This document shows positions 31,330-44,800 of a stretch of DNA of 64,000 bases, in pieces. The stretch lies in contig OZ025216.1 in NCBI GenBank assembly GCA_964019055.1, positions 7,553,414 to 7,617,413 on the forward strand. Reading direction: 5' to 3'. Within the stretch, counting starts at the first letter, position 1. The number at the start of each line of letters is the position of its first letter. Source of the DNA: Anthopleura xanthogrammica (taxonomy: Eukaryota; Cnidaria; Anthozoa; Actiniaria; Actiniidae). The position numbers were made by a program, and so were the translations under genes. Under the pieces are notes generated by a model. The model was not told the DNA's origin, did no database searches, and was given only the letters and a program-made list of their open reading frames with translations.

Positions 31330-32217
31330 CTAAATACCGCAGTTTAAAAGAATAATTACGAAAATAATTACGAAAATAATTACGACAGAAATAATAAAAT
31401 GTCGTCTTCTGTCCTGTTCTAGCTTCTTCTTCTGTCGTAAAAGCTGTCTTTTTTCATATTCTAGCTTCCTCTTCTGTTGTTTAAACTGTTTTTTGTCCCC
31501 TTCTAGCTTCTCCTTCTGCTGTTTAAGCTGTCTGTTTTCCTCTTCTACACTCTTCTTCTGTTGTTTAAGCTGTCTTTTATACTCTTCTAGCTTCTCCTTC
31601 TGCTGTTTAAGCTGTCTGTTTTCCTCTTCTACACTCTTCTTCTGTTGTTTAAGCTGTCTGTTTTCCTCTTCTACACTCTTCTTCTGTTGTTTAAGCTGTC
31701 TTTTATACTCTTCTAGCTTCTCCTTCTGCTGTTTCGACTGTGTTTTATCCTCTTCTAACTTCTCATTCTGTAGTCTAAGCTGTTCATTTTCATATTCTTG
31801 CTTCTCCTTCTGCTGTTTCGACTGTCTTTTATCTTCTTCTAACTTCTCATTCTGTAGTCTAAGCTGTCCATTTTCATATTCTTGCTTCTCCTTCTGCTGT
31901 TTAAACTGTCTTTTATCTTCTTCTAACTTCTCATTCTGTAGTCTAAGCTGTCCATTTTCATATTCTTGCTTCTCCTTCTGCTGTTTAAACTGTCTTTTAT
32001 CCTCTTCTAACTTCTCATTCTGTTGTCTTAGCTGTCCATTTTCATATTCTAGCTTCTCATTCTGCTGTTTAAACTGTCTTTTATCCTCTTCTAACTTCTC
32101 CTTCTGCTGTTTAAGCTGTCTGTTTTTCCTTTCCAGTTCCTCTTGTTCTCTTAGATGTCTTAACTCCTCTAATTCGACCGGTAAAGGTTTCGTTAACGTG
32201 TGTTTGCCCTTAGCGGC
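31330..32217 (-). pseudogene. Gene 2 copy 2: coiled-coil exon, open, 295 codons plus stop
   Basis: Same acceptor and AAKGKHTLTKPLPVELEE start as copy 1. The heptad array is longer and differently arranged (many EYENGQLRLQNEKLEEDKRQ modules and KKSVEEENRQLKQQ modules). The membrane segment is changed to FIISVVIIFVIIFVIILLN, followed by CGI. The reading frame is intact, but upstream exons carry nonsense mutations, so the gene is probably dead unless this exon is used from another start. A CACGAGTGAGCGCAGCG repeat abuts its 3' end. Confidence 0.75.
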
Positions 32218-32391
32218 CTGAAACAAATAAAGACAGAACAGTAAAAAAACTGAAAAGCTATTTTTTCTGTTAATAGTAGTTATACATAGGGTGTTGACTC
32301 AACTTACAATGTAATATGTAACCAATAGTGAATTTACAGGCCTGGAACTGCTGCCGCAGACTGGTCAGTTATTTTTTTCGTATTTATTTAC

Positions 32392-32444
32392 CAATATTTA
32401 GCCAGGAGTTGCCCCCTTCAGCATTGCTGATATCAATGGGGGTC
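32392..32444 (-). pseudogene. Gene 2 copy 2: micro-exon with TAA
   Basis: Identical splice sites to 20103-20155, but TAC is TAA (32398-32400), truncating the product just before the coiled coil. Confidence 0.65.
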
Positions 32445-33893
32445 CTGGTAAGTTAGAGAACATGATAAATCAGTGAACAGATCTAGAAAAATAATAATCT
32501 ACAAAAAAAAAACGAAAAATGAAATTTTAAGATCAAAATAAAGGTCTTACAAAAAACATCCCTAATTTCCACTCGGTCCCGAAGAAAATATTGATTTACA
32601 TTGTTTTACGATGTTCGGGAGTTCGTTGTCAGTATGCGTTTGCCCCCTGTAATGCCACTGACTTCCTCCATTCTATCAAAAGTCAGTTCTTATTTTTGGA
32701 AGTACTGTGATGTACCACGACTAAAGGACATTTTTAGAAGGTTGATTAAGCTCGATCATTTTAATTAAATAGCACTCTTTTAAAATAACACTGGAGATTG
32801 TGAGTACAATGAATAGTTTGCAATACTTTGGACTGCCAGGAGTTTAGTCTTGACCATTTAAAACTCAGTTGTTTAGCTATCAGTATGCAAGCACTACATA
32901 TATAGAGTTTATATCTACATACCAATTTTTTTTCTCTCCCACCTGAAATGAAATATCGGTCTATTAATAAGTAACAAGCCAGTGTAAAAAAAAATGGATA
33001 TTTCCTATCATAGGAATGGCATGACTGAAAGTGCGCGATGTGCTGTGTGCTCTCATGATGCACGTGTTCCCAACCAATCAGAAAGCGAGATGTATAACAG
33101 TTATTTCATAATGCGTCATGAGTTCTGCCCTTTTACACAATAATGATGAACTTGTACATATTATGCAAGAGGTTGGTGACGAATAGCCTGTGTGCAGCCG
33201 GCGACTTTAACGCAGTATAGGTGACGAAATCCTTAGTTTGCATTCTCTCAGTTCACGCGTTCTCATCAAGGGAGCACGGCAGAAATAAATTTATTGATTG
33301 GTCTTCCTGTGGTATTGAAGTGTGCTGACGAATGCATGCGGCGGCTTTCCACGAAAATATAGCGTGGGTTGAGTGGGTTCACTTAAATATCCAAGATGGC
33401 GCTTACATAATATTGACCCATGAGCACGGCAGAGATAAATTTATTGATTGGTCTTCCTGTGGTAATGACGTTTGCTGACGAATGCGGTTTTCCACGAAAA
33501 TATAGCGTGGGCTCACGTAAATATCCAATATGGTGGCTTACATAATATTGACGCGTCAATAATATATAACGTCCGCCATATTTGTTTACCTATGAGCCCG
33601 CACGCATTTTAAGAAAACAGCGTTGCATCAACACCACAGGAAGCCCGTGCGCTTAGAAAAGCTGCACGTTAATACCACAGGATGACCAATCAATAAATTT
33701 ATCTCTGCCGTGCTCTCTGTTCTCATCAGTACAAATCAAAGGTTCATGGAAATGGTCCAAAGTCCCTCAATACCGTGCTTTAAAAAAATAATAATTAGGA
33801 GCTATCAACCCTAGCGGCAATTTGCTTTGTTTGCACCAAATATTCTTGACCCTTGGACCCTTTCCTTGGATTCACCAACAAACACTCAGTGCC

Positions 33894-33963
33894 TAGCCTC
33901 CTACGCAGACGCTCTTAGGGTCGTCACGCAATACAAGAGAAACGTTGCGTGACGACGTGACGA
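33894..33963. mobile_element. 70-bp hairpin insertion specific to copy 2
   Basis: Copies 1 and 3 read CAGTGCCCTGATTATG here. Copy 2 has 70 extra bases containing GCAGACGCTCTTAGGGTCGT and an inverted GTCACGCAA/TTGCGTGAC pair. It shares its motif with 16682-16720. Only a CC duplication is visible. Confidence 0.8.
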
Positions 33964-34028
33964 CCCTGATTATGATTCTTTTATTAAATCTATAAATTAG
34001 AATTAAGAACATATCTAATAATACATAC

Positions 34029-34913
34029 CCGAGGTTGCCATTACGTACTTATTCTTGGTGGTAGGTTGGTGCTGATCATGAAGGGCAGGTAGTTCCCCTG
34101 AAGGTGAAGCATGGAACCCATTCTCACTATTAGGCTGTTCAGTGGAGAGCGAGGATTCGGCCCCTTCTGTTGGTTCTCCAGTCTCTCTACCTTTTTTTAT
34201 TTCGAACATGAAAATCGAGATTGTGCAGTCGCGATCGTTTGTCTTTTTGTAACATCCCACTATAGTTTTTTCTTCTTCCAAGATAACTCGAAGTGGCCCA
34301 GCCTTGTTCAGTTTGCCATACTGAACCGCCTCATTAACGTGATAGATATTACTCTGCGATTGGCTTTGGCTCACGCCGAAGGAAATGAACGTAAGATAGT
34401 CGGCACCACATTCCTTTCCTAGTCCATACAAGCTCTTGCTGGGATCTAGAATTTCATTAATTCCAACCTGTATCTTGCAGTATTTCATCATAAACTTGCT
34501 ATCATTTAGATCTTCAGAATCACAGCACAAAAAGAAATGCCCATTAAATGCAATCACAAACGGGTTGTTTTCCAGGGGACATTCTTTCGGTTTCATGGAC
34601 TTCTCATTCTTTTGAATCTCTATATACTAAATGACTGCTTTGGTCACCTTTCCTTGGAAGTTGCTAACAGAACTATAAAAAAGGTATTTAGACCTTTCTA
34701 ATTTATTCCTCTTGACTTTGGCTGAAGGATCTATGAAATATTCGACGAAATGTTTAAGATCGGCATCTTTTTTCAAAAAGACTCCGTGGAATTTAATATT
34801 TGAAGATTTCTCCAGATTTCCTTCAGGTTTTTCCAGAATTGTCAATTCAACAGTGGCAGTTCCTGCAGTAGCCGTATCCACGAAAGGCATTGTTGCTTTA
34901 TACTGAAGATTAC
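34029..34913 (-). pseudogene. Gene 2 copy 2: head and linker exons fused by an in-frame deletion, with TAG
   Basis: A deletion of about 320 bp removed the intron and the first ~27 linker codons, joining FMFEIKKGRE directly to TGEPTEGAESS in frame. The exon boundaries outside (acceptor at 34913, donor at 34028) are kept. The head carries TAG at 34627-34629 after KVTKAVI, where copy 1 has AAG. ATG would be at 34888-34890. Copy 3 shares the TAG but keeps the intron, so the fusion is later. Confidence 0.8.
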
Positions 34914-35971
34914 CTGAATATAAAAGAAAAATGAGTTTAGTGTGTGTATAGATATGAAAAAATGAAATCCAAATCTACCTGTTCATGACACCCCCAAACA
35001 GACTTGGTTGCAACACTCCAGTTGGCTTAAGGTAATTCCCTCGAAAGAAAGGTTGCCAATAACTTTGTTCTGAAACTTTGTATGGACATTAGTGATGTAA
35101 TGGACATTTAAAAACTGCAATAAAAAGAGGGGGTCACCATTCTCATTTTCCCACTAGATACTCTTCAAATGTAGCAATATACAGATTTTATGGCGAAATG
35201 TGGTAGCAACCGGAAGTCGTAATCCAAAACGTTTATTCTCGGTTCAAAGTACTTCCTTACAATAAAACGTACCTATAATTCAAAGCTGAATAATCATTCT
35301 ATACTTCTAAATCCATCAAAGTAATTAAAGGACTACAATAGTTGAAATATTAGTGAAAAATGCAAGTATGCACACCTCTACGAACGTCCAGAAATCGTAC
35401 ACTTCAACTATTCTCATCAAAATATTTCAAAATTTATCCAATAAAGTTTCCTTCATATTTTGATATATGATTCCCAGAACCGTTTTTATTTAAAATCTTA
35501 AATAAAAAATGGGGGTCACCATTCTCGTTTTTTATTTATCTTTAAAAAACATCGAAAAATGGTCGAAAACTGGCACTTTTCCGAGGAGACTGGGGTGAGT
35601 TTTACAAAAATCAAATCGCTCAAAAAAGAGAAAAAAGTAGAATTTAGTTTTAAATAGAATTTTTACCTAGAATATGAAAGTAAAATGGCTAAACTCTGTA
35701 AGTTGCCTGCTTTTAATTGTATCCGCAGAAAACAAGGGAATTACCTTAATGAGGGTGAGCATCAGCAGGTCTTTTATGCGGGGAAGGCAGGGGCGTAGGC
35801 AGGGGGTGGGGCAGGAAACCCCTTCCTGTTGTCCTGCTGGCCGTTTGTTTTTAGTTGGTCGTTGTTTTGGGCTGCCCCCCCCCTCCCCCCCCTGCTAAAC
35901 GAGAGGTGGAGTGGACTCCCGCTATTAAATAAGTGAATCACAGAAGCCACTAAGTGAGTATTGTAGGGGTT

Positions 35972-36062
35972 TGGTGCACTTTAAAAGGAGGGAGGGTAAC
36001 CCTATCATTAGGGTTACCCTAGCAGGGCTACCCTAGGGTTACCTCCCTCCTTGTAAACATGT
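35972..36062. repeat. Palindrome with GGGTAACCCTA repeats
   Basis: GGAGGGAGGGTAACCCTA and TAGGGTTACCTCCCTCC form a hairpin, with further internal TTAGGGTTACCC units. Copy at about 57250-57330. Copy 1 lacks it. The telomere-like hexamers are short and may be coincidental. Confidence 0.75.
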
Positions 36063-36453
36063 TTAAAGAGGCGCTTAGAGTCAGTTTTTGGACACTAATT
36101 CCGATACTAGTCATTATTAGGTCAAAGGTGTTGGTTGCTTTTATAGTTTGTGAACTTGTTCGTACCATGCAGTAGAAATCAATAATGCATACTGGCTGAG
36201 AACCTGTGAAAATCCTGTGAAAGATAGCTGTAAATTTTTGAAATTTCGCAGAATTTTCACAGGTTTCAAAAAAAACGATTTTTCCAAGAATCAACATCAG
36301 CAGTTTTTTTCACAGGTCATTTTCGTGTTACCTATGTTTTCAAAAAATTTAACAGGTTCTCATGCAGCCATTTATATCAGTTTTTGATCAGTGAAGCTTA
36401 TTATCACGTGTGCTTACAGACAAGACAACTTCAAGTAATATATTTCACAAATA

Positions 36454-36583
36454 GAAAACGTTTGCCGTGTTTACATAGCCTGGTATAAACACGCGGTCAG
36501 GTTTGCGAGAAGTCTTGAGCTCTGTGTAAACCTCGCCTGCGGCTCGGTTTTACACAACAGCTCTCGACTTCTCCCAAACTTCC

Positions 36584-36614
<31 letters not shown>

Positions 36615-36628
36615 CATAACGTTTTCTA
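36454..36628. mobile_element. Foldback element, two copies
   Basis: The arms AACGTTTGCCGTGTTTACAT and ATGTAAACACGGCATAACGTT enclose CTTGAGCTCTGTGTAAACC and an inverted partner. A related CCGTGTTTATATAGCC/GTAAACACGGC hairpin follows at about 36650-36690. The copy at about 58072-58230 has lost a CG-rich stretch in the centre. Confidence 0.85.
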
Positions 36629-36989
36629 TCTGTTTTATAAAATATTGAAATTGCCGTGTTTATATAGCCTCATGTAAACACGGCTATCAGCCAATCAGGC
36701 GCGCGTTATATCTGAACTATTTTATAAACAATATGAGTGGCCGTGTTGTGCCTGTTGTATTAGAAATCGAGCGATTGTATATCTGATACAACACAGACAC
36801 GAATATTGTATATTACTTATGAAAGGTCTAGGTGTATACATTCATGTTCTACTAAAATTTTAAAGATAAAATTGAATTTGGCTGAGAAAATTGGAGTTGA
36901 ATTAAAGTTTATGCAAATCAGGACGATTTTATATCAATCTCCTCCACGGACAATGACTTCTATTGTGTTTTCCTCATTAATTATTCATG

Positions 36990-37420
36990 AGTTTTATAAT
37001 GTTTATATAAAGCGTTTTTAATCGAGTAGACGGCGAAACATGTCCAAATATTTCAACCAACTAATCAATAATTATACTAAAAACAGATATACAGGATAAA
37101 AGAACAAAGAAATTAAAGAATTAGAAACTCAGTGATGAAGATAAAACAAGGACTAAGGGACTCGATTCTGAGAAATCTTGAATCAAATAGACTGTGACGT
37201 TCCGTGTTAAAGTTGCGATAATCAGTACAAGTGAAGATTCCCAAGACTGTCTGGGCTGTAAAACAGATAAAATATAATTTTTACCCACCTTTTTGCACTC
37301 AGTTTTGGCACTTTTAAGGGGATATGTTTTCCTTTATACGAAGATGAGTTGAGTTCTCCATGCAATTTCCGTCTTTGTACGTACTTTCAAGAAACCTGCA
37401 TCCTTGCGTGACGTCACGCG
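36990..37420 (-). promoter_or_regulatory. Upstream block of gene 2 copy 2
   Basis: Homologue of 24590-25020, with TGACGTCA kept at 37409-37416. Confidence 0.4.
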
Positions 37421-38861
37421 AACCACAGGCTTCCCATAGAAAGACCAACAAAGCCGGTTTGGATCCAGGTGAATAGTTTTATATAAATAAACTCGTTTAT
37501 CCCGACCATTAAATAGACCATAAACTCCTTGCATCACTTATGAATGCAGCTCAATTTGGAGGACAAAACAATATGTTCCAATTCTCAGGAGATTGAAATT
37601 CCTTTATTTTCTCCTCCAAATTGAGCTGCTTTGACGTCGCGTGCAAGGGATCTATACAGTAAAATACGACTCATTAAAACAGCTAACGTTTATTTCTGTT
37701 CAATTCTTGACTGAAATACAATTGTGTTGCTTTTAAAACTTATCAACATGATGACAGATAAAGTCCTAGTTACAATGCATAGGACACTGCAGCCCACATT
37801 CTATATAAAAGCTCTAATACTATGGATTACATTTGCAGCTCATAGCAGGTAAAGTAGTTAGAGTATGACTGGCTCCCCAATGAACCTAGCCTAATAAGTC
37901 CTAGCTAGTTACAGGGTTCGTACATGATCCTCTGTGAGAATTTCCAAAACTTTCCAAAGCCTTTTGACTCAAATTTCCAAAATTACACAAAGCGCAAAAC
38001 TGAAGCCAAATTCATGGATCTGAAAGATTCAACATATTACATTTACAACGAAAACAATTATTTGCAAGTCATGAAGGTTTATACTTCCAATATGTAAATG
38101 ACAGGCTTCATTTAATATACAAATAACAGGTTCACAGAAAAAGTATTTAATAAGCATCATCATTATACTCATGGTTTTCACAATGTTTACAGTAAATTTT
38201 GGTGTCTGATAATGGCCAGTGTTTAGTATTATAAGTAAAACAAATATACTCAAAAGCCTGGGGTGACGTCACGGTCATTATCATATTGAAGTATAAACCT
38301 TCATATCTTAAAGAAGCAACACTCAAATGAAGAAATATATTACCATTCAACTAGTCGCTTCATGTAGAATTGATGCAGAAAGTATTGTATCAGGGGTAAG
38401 GTGCACTTTAAAAGTATGTGTTAGCGATTCTGAATGAATGATTTAATTCTTTAATTGCTAGGCAACATGTGGAATGGATTGGAAACTGAGTAGGATAAGT
38501 GGAAAGAAAAGAAAAAAGTGAAGATGAGAAGACAAGAGAGCGGAAAAGAGGACAGCAAAAGAGGATGGGAAACTGAAACAAAGAGAAGAAAGGAAATCAA
38601 GGCAATGAAATGAAAAGTAAAAAGAGAAACGGAAATGAAATAGAATGAATGCATGAACTATGAGAAGTTAAAAAGAAGAGCACTAATGGTTGTACTGAAA
38701 TGTTTCAGTAAATTAAATTTACCGAATAAATTTTTAATGTTTTTCTTGCATGGCTTTGTGACATTTTATATTTTTGGTCACGTGATATCCGTTTAGCACT
38801 GAAACAATAGCACAAAGGAATTATCATATACCTCTGGGGGGGGAAACAGAAAACTGAGGAT

Positions 38862-41800
38862 AAACGAAAAGGAATAAAAATTGAATGTACACGAGATCGA
38901 TTGGATGAACGAAAAGTGATAAGAATGTACACGCGATGGATTGGATAAACGAAAAGGAATAAAAATGTACACGAGATGGATTGGATGACCGAAAAGGAAT
39001 AAGAATGTACACGAGATGGATTGGATGAACGAAAAGGAATAAGAATGTACACGAGATGGATTGGATGAACAAAAAGGAATAAGAATGTACACGAGATGGA
39101 TTGGATGAACGCATAGGAATAAGAATGTACACGAGATGGATTGGATGAACGCATAGGATTAAGAATGTACACGAGATGGATTGGATGAACGCATACGAAT
39201 AAGAATGTACACGAGATGGATTGAATTTATGCATCAGAATAAGAATGTACACGAGATGGATTGAATTAATGCATAAGAATAAGAATGTACACGAGATGGA
39301 TTGGATGAACGCATAGGAATAAGAATGTACACGAGATGGATTGAATTAATGCATAAGAATAAGAATGTACACGAGATGGATTGGATGAACAAATAGGAAA
39401 AAGAATGAACACGAGATGGATTTGATGAACACATAGGAATAAGAATGTACACGAGATGGATTGGATGAACGCATAGGAATAAGAATGTACACGAGATGGA
39501 TTGGATGAACGCATAGGATTAAATGTACACGAGATGGATTTGATGAACGCATAGGAATAAGAATGTACACGAGATGGATTGGATGAACGCATAGGATTAA
39601 AAATGTACACGAGATGGATTGGATGAACGCATAGGAATAAGAATGTACACGAGATAGATTGGATGAATAAATAGGAATAAGAATGTACACGAGATAGATT
39701 GGATGAATGCATAAGAATAAGAATGTACACGAGATGGATTGGATGAACGCATAGGAATAAGAATGTACACGAGATGGATTGAATGAATGCATAGAAATAA
39801 GAATGTACACGAGATGGATTGGATGAACAAATATGAATAAGAATGTACACGAGATGGATTGAATTAATGCATAAGAATAAGAATGTACACGAGATGGATT
39901 GGATGAACAAATAGGAAAAAGAATGAACACGAGATGGATTTGATGAACACATAGGAATAAGAATGTACACGAGATGGATTGGATGAACGCATAGGAATAA
40001 GAATGTACACGAGATGGATTGGATGAACGCATAGGAATAAGAATGTACACGAGATGGATTGGATGAACGCATAGGAATAAGAATGTACACGAGATGGATT
40101 GGATGAACGCATAGGATTAAGAATGTACACGAGATGGATTGGATGAACGCATAGGAATAAGAATGTACACGAGATAGATTGGATGAATAAATAGGAATAA
40201 GAATGTACACGAGATAGATTGGATGAATGCATAAGAATAAGAATGTACACGAGATGGATTGGATGAACGCATAGGAATAAGAATGTACACGAGATGGATT
40301 GAATGAATGCATAGAAATAAGAATGTACACGAGATGGATTGGATGAACAAATATGAATAAGAATGTACACGAGATAGTTGGATGAACAAATAGGAATAAG
40401 AATGTACACGAGATAGTTGGATGAACAAATAGGAATTAGAATGTACACGAAATGGATTGGATGAACACATAGGAATAAGAATGTACACGAGATGGATTTG
40501 ATGAACACATAGGAATAAGAATGTACACGAGATGGATTGAATGAATGCATAAGAATAAGATGTATGAATGCATAGAAATAAGAATGTACACGAGATGGAT
40601 TGGATGAACGTATAGGAATAAGAATGTACACAAGCTTGATTGAATGTATCCATAAGAATAAGATGAATGAATGCATAGAAATAAGAATGTACACGAGATG
40701 GATTGGATGAACGCATAGGAATAAGAATGTACACGAGCTGGATTGAATGAATGCATAAGAATAAGATGAATGAATGCATAGAAATAAGAATGTACACGAG
40801 ATGGATTGGATGAACACATAGGAATAAGAATGAACACGAGATGGATTGGATGAACGCATAGGAATAAGAATGTATACCAGATGGATTAGATGAACGCATA
40901 GGAATAAGAATGTACACGAAATGGATTGGAAGAACAAATAGAAATAAAAATGTAAACGAGATAGATTGCATGGATGAACAAATAGGAATAAGAATGTGCA
41001 CGAGATAGATTGGATGAACGAATAGGTATAAGAATGTACACGAGATGGATTTGATGAACGCATAGGAATAAGAATGTACACGAGATAGATTGGATGAACA
41101 AATGGGAATAAGAATGTACACGCGATGGATTTGATGAACGCAAAGGAATAAGAATGTACACGAGATGGATTGGATGACCGAAAAAGAATAAGAATGTACA
41201 CGAGATGGATTGGATGAACGAAAAGGAATAAGAATGTACACGAGATGGATTGGATGAACAAAAAGGAATAAGAATGTACACGAGATGGATTGGATGAACG
41301 AAAAGGAATAAGAATGTACACGAGATGGATTGGATGAACAAAAAGGAATAAGAATGTACACGAGATGGATTGGATGAACGCATAGGAATAAGAATGTACA
41401 CGAAATGGATTGGAAGAACAAATAGAAATAAAAATGTAAACGAGATAGATTGCATGGATGAACAAATAGGAATAAGAATGTGCACGAGATAGATTGGATG
41501 AACGAATAGGTATAAGAATGTACACGAGATGGATTTGATGAACGCATAGGAATAAGAATGTACACGAGATAGATTGGATGAACAAATGGGAATAAGAATG
41601 TACACGCGATGGATTTGATGAACGCAAAGGAATAAGAATGTACACGAGATGGATTGGATGACCGAAAAAGAATAAGAATGTACACGAGATGGATTGGATG
41701 AACGAAAAGGAATAAGAATGTACACGAGATGGATTGGATGAACAAAAAGGAATAAGAATGTACACGAGATGGATTGGATGAACGAAAAGGAATAAGAATG

Positions 41801-44800
41801 TACACGAGATGGATTGGATGAACAAAAAGGAATAAGAATGTACACGAGATGGATTGGATGAACGCATAGGAATAAGAATGTACACGAGATGGATTGAATT
41901 AATGCATCAGAATAAGAATGTACACGAGATGGATTGGATGAACAAATAGGAAAAAGAATGAACACGAGATGGATTTGATGAACACATAGGAATAAGAATG
42001 TACACGAGATGGATTGGATGAACGCATAGGAATAAGAATGTACACGAGATGGATTGGATGAAAAAAAAAAGAATAAGAATGTACACGAGATGGATTGGAT
42101 GAACGCATAGGAATAAGAATGTACACGAGATGGATTGGATGACCGAAAAGGAATAAGAATGTACACGAGATGGATTGGATGAACGAAAAGGAATAAGAAT
42201 GTACACGAGATGGATTGGATGAACAAAAAGGAATAAGAATGTACACGAGATGGATTGGATGAACGCATAGGAATAAGAATGTACACGAGATGGATTGGAT
42301 GAACGCATAGGATTAAGAATGTACACGAGATGGATTGGATGAACGCATAGGAATAAGAATGTACACGAGATGGATTGAATTTATGCATCAGAATAAGAAT
42401 GTACACGAGATGGATTGAATTAATGCATAAGAATAAGAATGTACACGAGATGGATTGGATGAACAAATAGGAAAAAGAATGAACACGAGATGGATTTGAT
42501 GAACACATAGGAATAAGAATGTACACGAGATGGATTGGATGAACGCATAGGAATAAGAATGTACACGAGATGGATTGGATGAAAAAAAAGGAATAAGAAT
42601 GTACACGAGATGGATTGGATGAACGCATAGGAATAAGAATGTACACGAGATGGATTGGATGAACAAAAAGGAATAAGAATGTACACGAGATGGATTGGAT
42701 GAACAAATTGGAAAAAAGAATGAACACGAGATGGATTTGATGAACACATAGGAATAAGAATGTACACGAGATGGATTGGATGAACAAAAAGGAATAAGAA
42801 TGTACACGAGATGGATCGGATGAACGAAAAGGAATAAGAATGTACACGAGATGGATTGGAAGAACAAAAAGTAATAAGAATGTACACGAGATGGATTAGA
42901 TGAACGCATAGGAATAAGAATGTACACGAGATGGATTGAATTAATGCATAAGAATAAGAATGTACACGAGATGGATTGGATGAACAAATAGGAAAAAGAA
43001 TGAACACGAGATGGATTTGATGAACACATAGGAATAAGAATGTACACGAGATGGATTTGATGAACGCATAGGAATAAGAATGTACACGAAATGGATTGGA
43101 TGAACGCATAGGATTAAGAATGTACACGAAATGGATTGGATGAACGCATAGGAATAAGAATGTACACGAGATAGATTGAATGAATAAATAGAAATAAGAA
43201 TGTACACGAGATAGATTGCATGAACGCATAGGAATAAGAATGTACACGAGATGGATTGAATTATTGCATAAGAATAAGAATGTACACGAGATGGATTGGA
43301 TGAACGCATAGGAATAAGAATGTACACGAGATGGATTGAATTAATGCATAAGAATAAGAATGTACACGAGATGGATTGAATTAATGCATAAGAATAAGAA
43401 TGTACACGAGATGGATTGGATGAACTCATAGGAATAAGAATGTACACGAGATGGATTGAATTAATGCATAAGAATAAGAATGTACACGAGATGGATTGGA
43501 TGAACAAATAGGAAAAAGAATGAACACGAGATGGATTTGATGAACACATAGGAATAAGAATGTACACGAGATAGATTGGATGAACGCATAGGAATAAGAA
43601 TGTACACGAGATGGATTGAATTAATGCATAAGAATAAGAATGTACACGAGATGGATTGAATTAATGCATAAGAATAAGAATGTACACGAGATAGATTGGA
43701 TGAACGCATAAGAATAAGAATGTACACGAGATGGATTGGATGAACAAAAAGGAAAAAGAATGTGCACGAGATGGATTTGATGAACACATAGGAATAAGAA
43801 TGTACACGAGATGGATTTGATGAACGCATAGGAATAAGAATGTACACGAGATGGATTGGATGAACGCATAGGATTAAATGTACACGAGATGGATTTGATG
43901 AACGCATAGGAATAAGAATGTACACGAGATGGATTGCATTAACGCATAGGATTAAGAATGTACACGAGATGGATTGGATGAACGCATAGGAATAAGAATG
44001 TACACGAGATAGATTGGATGAATAAATAGGAATAAGAATGTACACGAGATAGATTGGATGAATGCATAAGAATAAGAATGTACACGAGATGGATTGGATG
44101 AACGCATAGGAATAAGAATGTACACGAGATGGATTAAATGAATGCATAAGAATGAGATGAATGAATGCATAGAAATAAGAATGTACACGAGATGGATTGG
44201 ATGAACAAATAGGAATAAGAATGTACACGAGATAGTTGGATGAACAAATAGGAATAAGAATGTACACGAGATAGTTGGATGAACAAATAGGAATAAGAAT
44301 GTACACGAAATGGATTGGATGAACGCATAGGAATAAGATGAATGAATGCATAGAAATAAGAATGTACACGAGATGGATTGGATGAACGTATAGGAATAAG
44401 AATGTACACAAGCTTCATTGAATGTATGCATAAGAATAAGATGAATGAATGCATAGAAATAAGAATGTACACGAGATGGATTGGATGAACGCATAGGAAT
44501 AAGAATGTACACGAGCTGGATTGAATGAATGCATAAGAATAAGATGAATGAATGCATAGAAATAAGAATGTACACGAGATGGATTGGATGAACGCATAGG
44601 AATAAGAATGTACACGAGATGGATTGAATGAATGCATAAGAATAAGATGAATGAATGCATAGAAATAAGTATGTACACGAGATGGATTGGATGAACGTAT
44701 AGAAATAAGAATGTACACAAGCTTCATTGAATGTATGCATAAGAATAAGATGAATGAATGCATAGAAATAAGAATGTACACGAGATGGATTGGATGAACG

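Larger units (their letters stand above)
27254..38861. repeat. Duplicon copy 2
   Basis: About 11.6 kb between arrays 2 and 3. In order: array right flank, the 187-bp block, one full 79-bp repeat unit with partial units, the SINE, G/C-run foldback, solo LTR, nested MITEs, gene 2 copy (exons reversed), upstream block and short foldbacks. It matches copy 3 throughout except for a solo LTR, array size and small indels. It shares with copy 3 two nonsense mutations absent from copy 1. Confidence 0.9.

Noticed and set aside
31493..32221. Plus-strand Ser/Cys/Phe-rich frames over the coiled-coil exons (also 19102-19461 and 52810-53874)
   Set aside because: They are exact antisense of the heptad-repeat codons. 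The minus strand has splice sites, phase continuity and a plausible protein.
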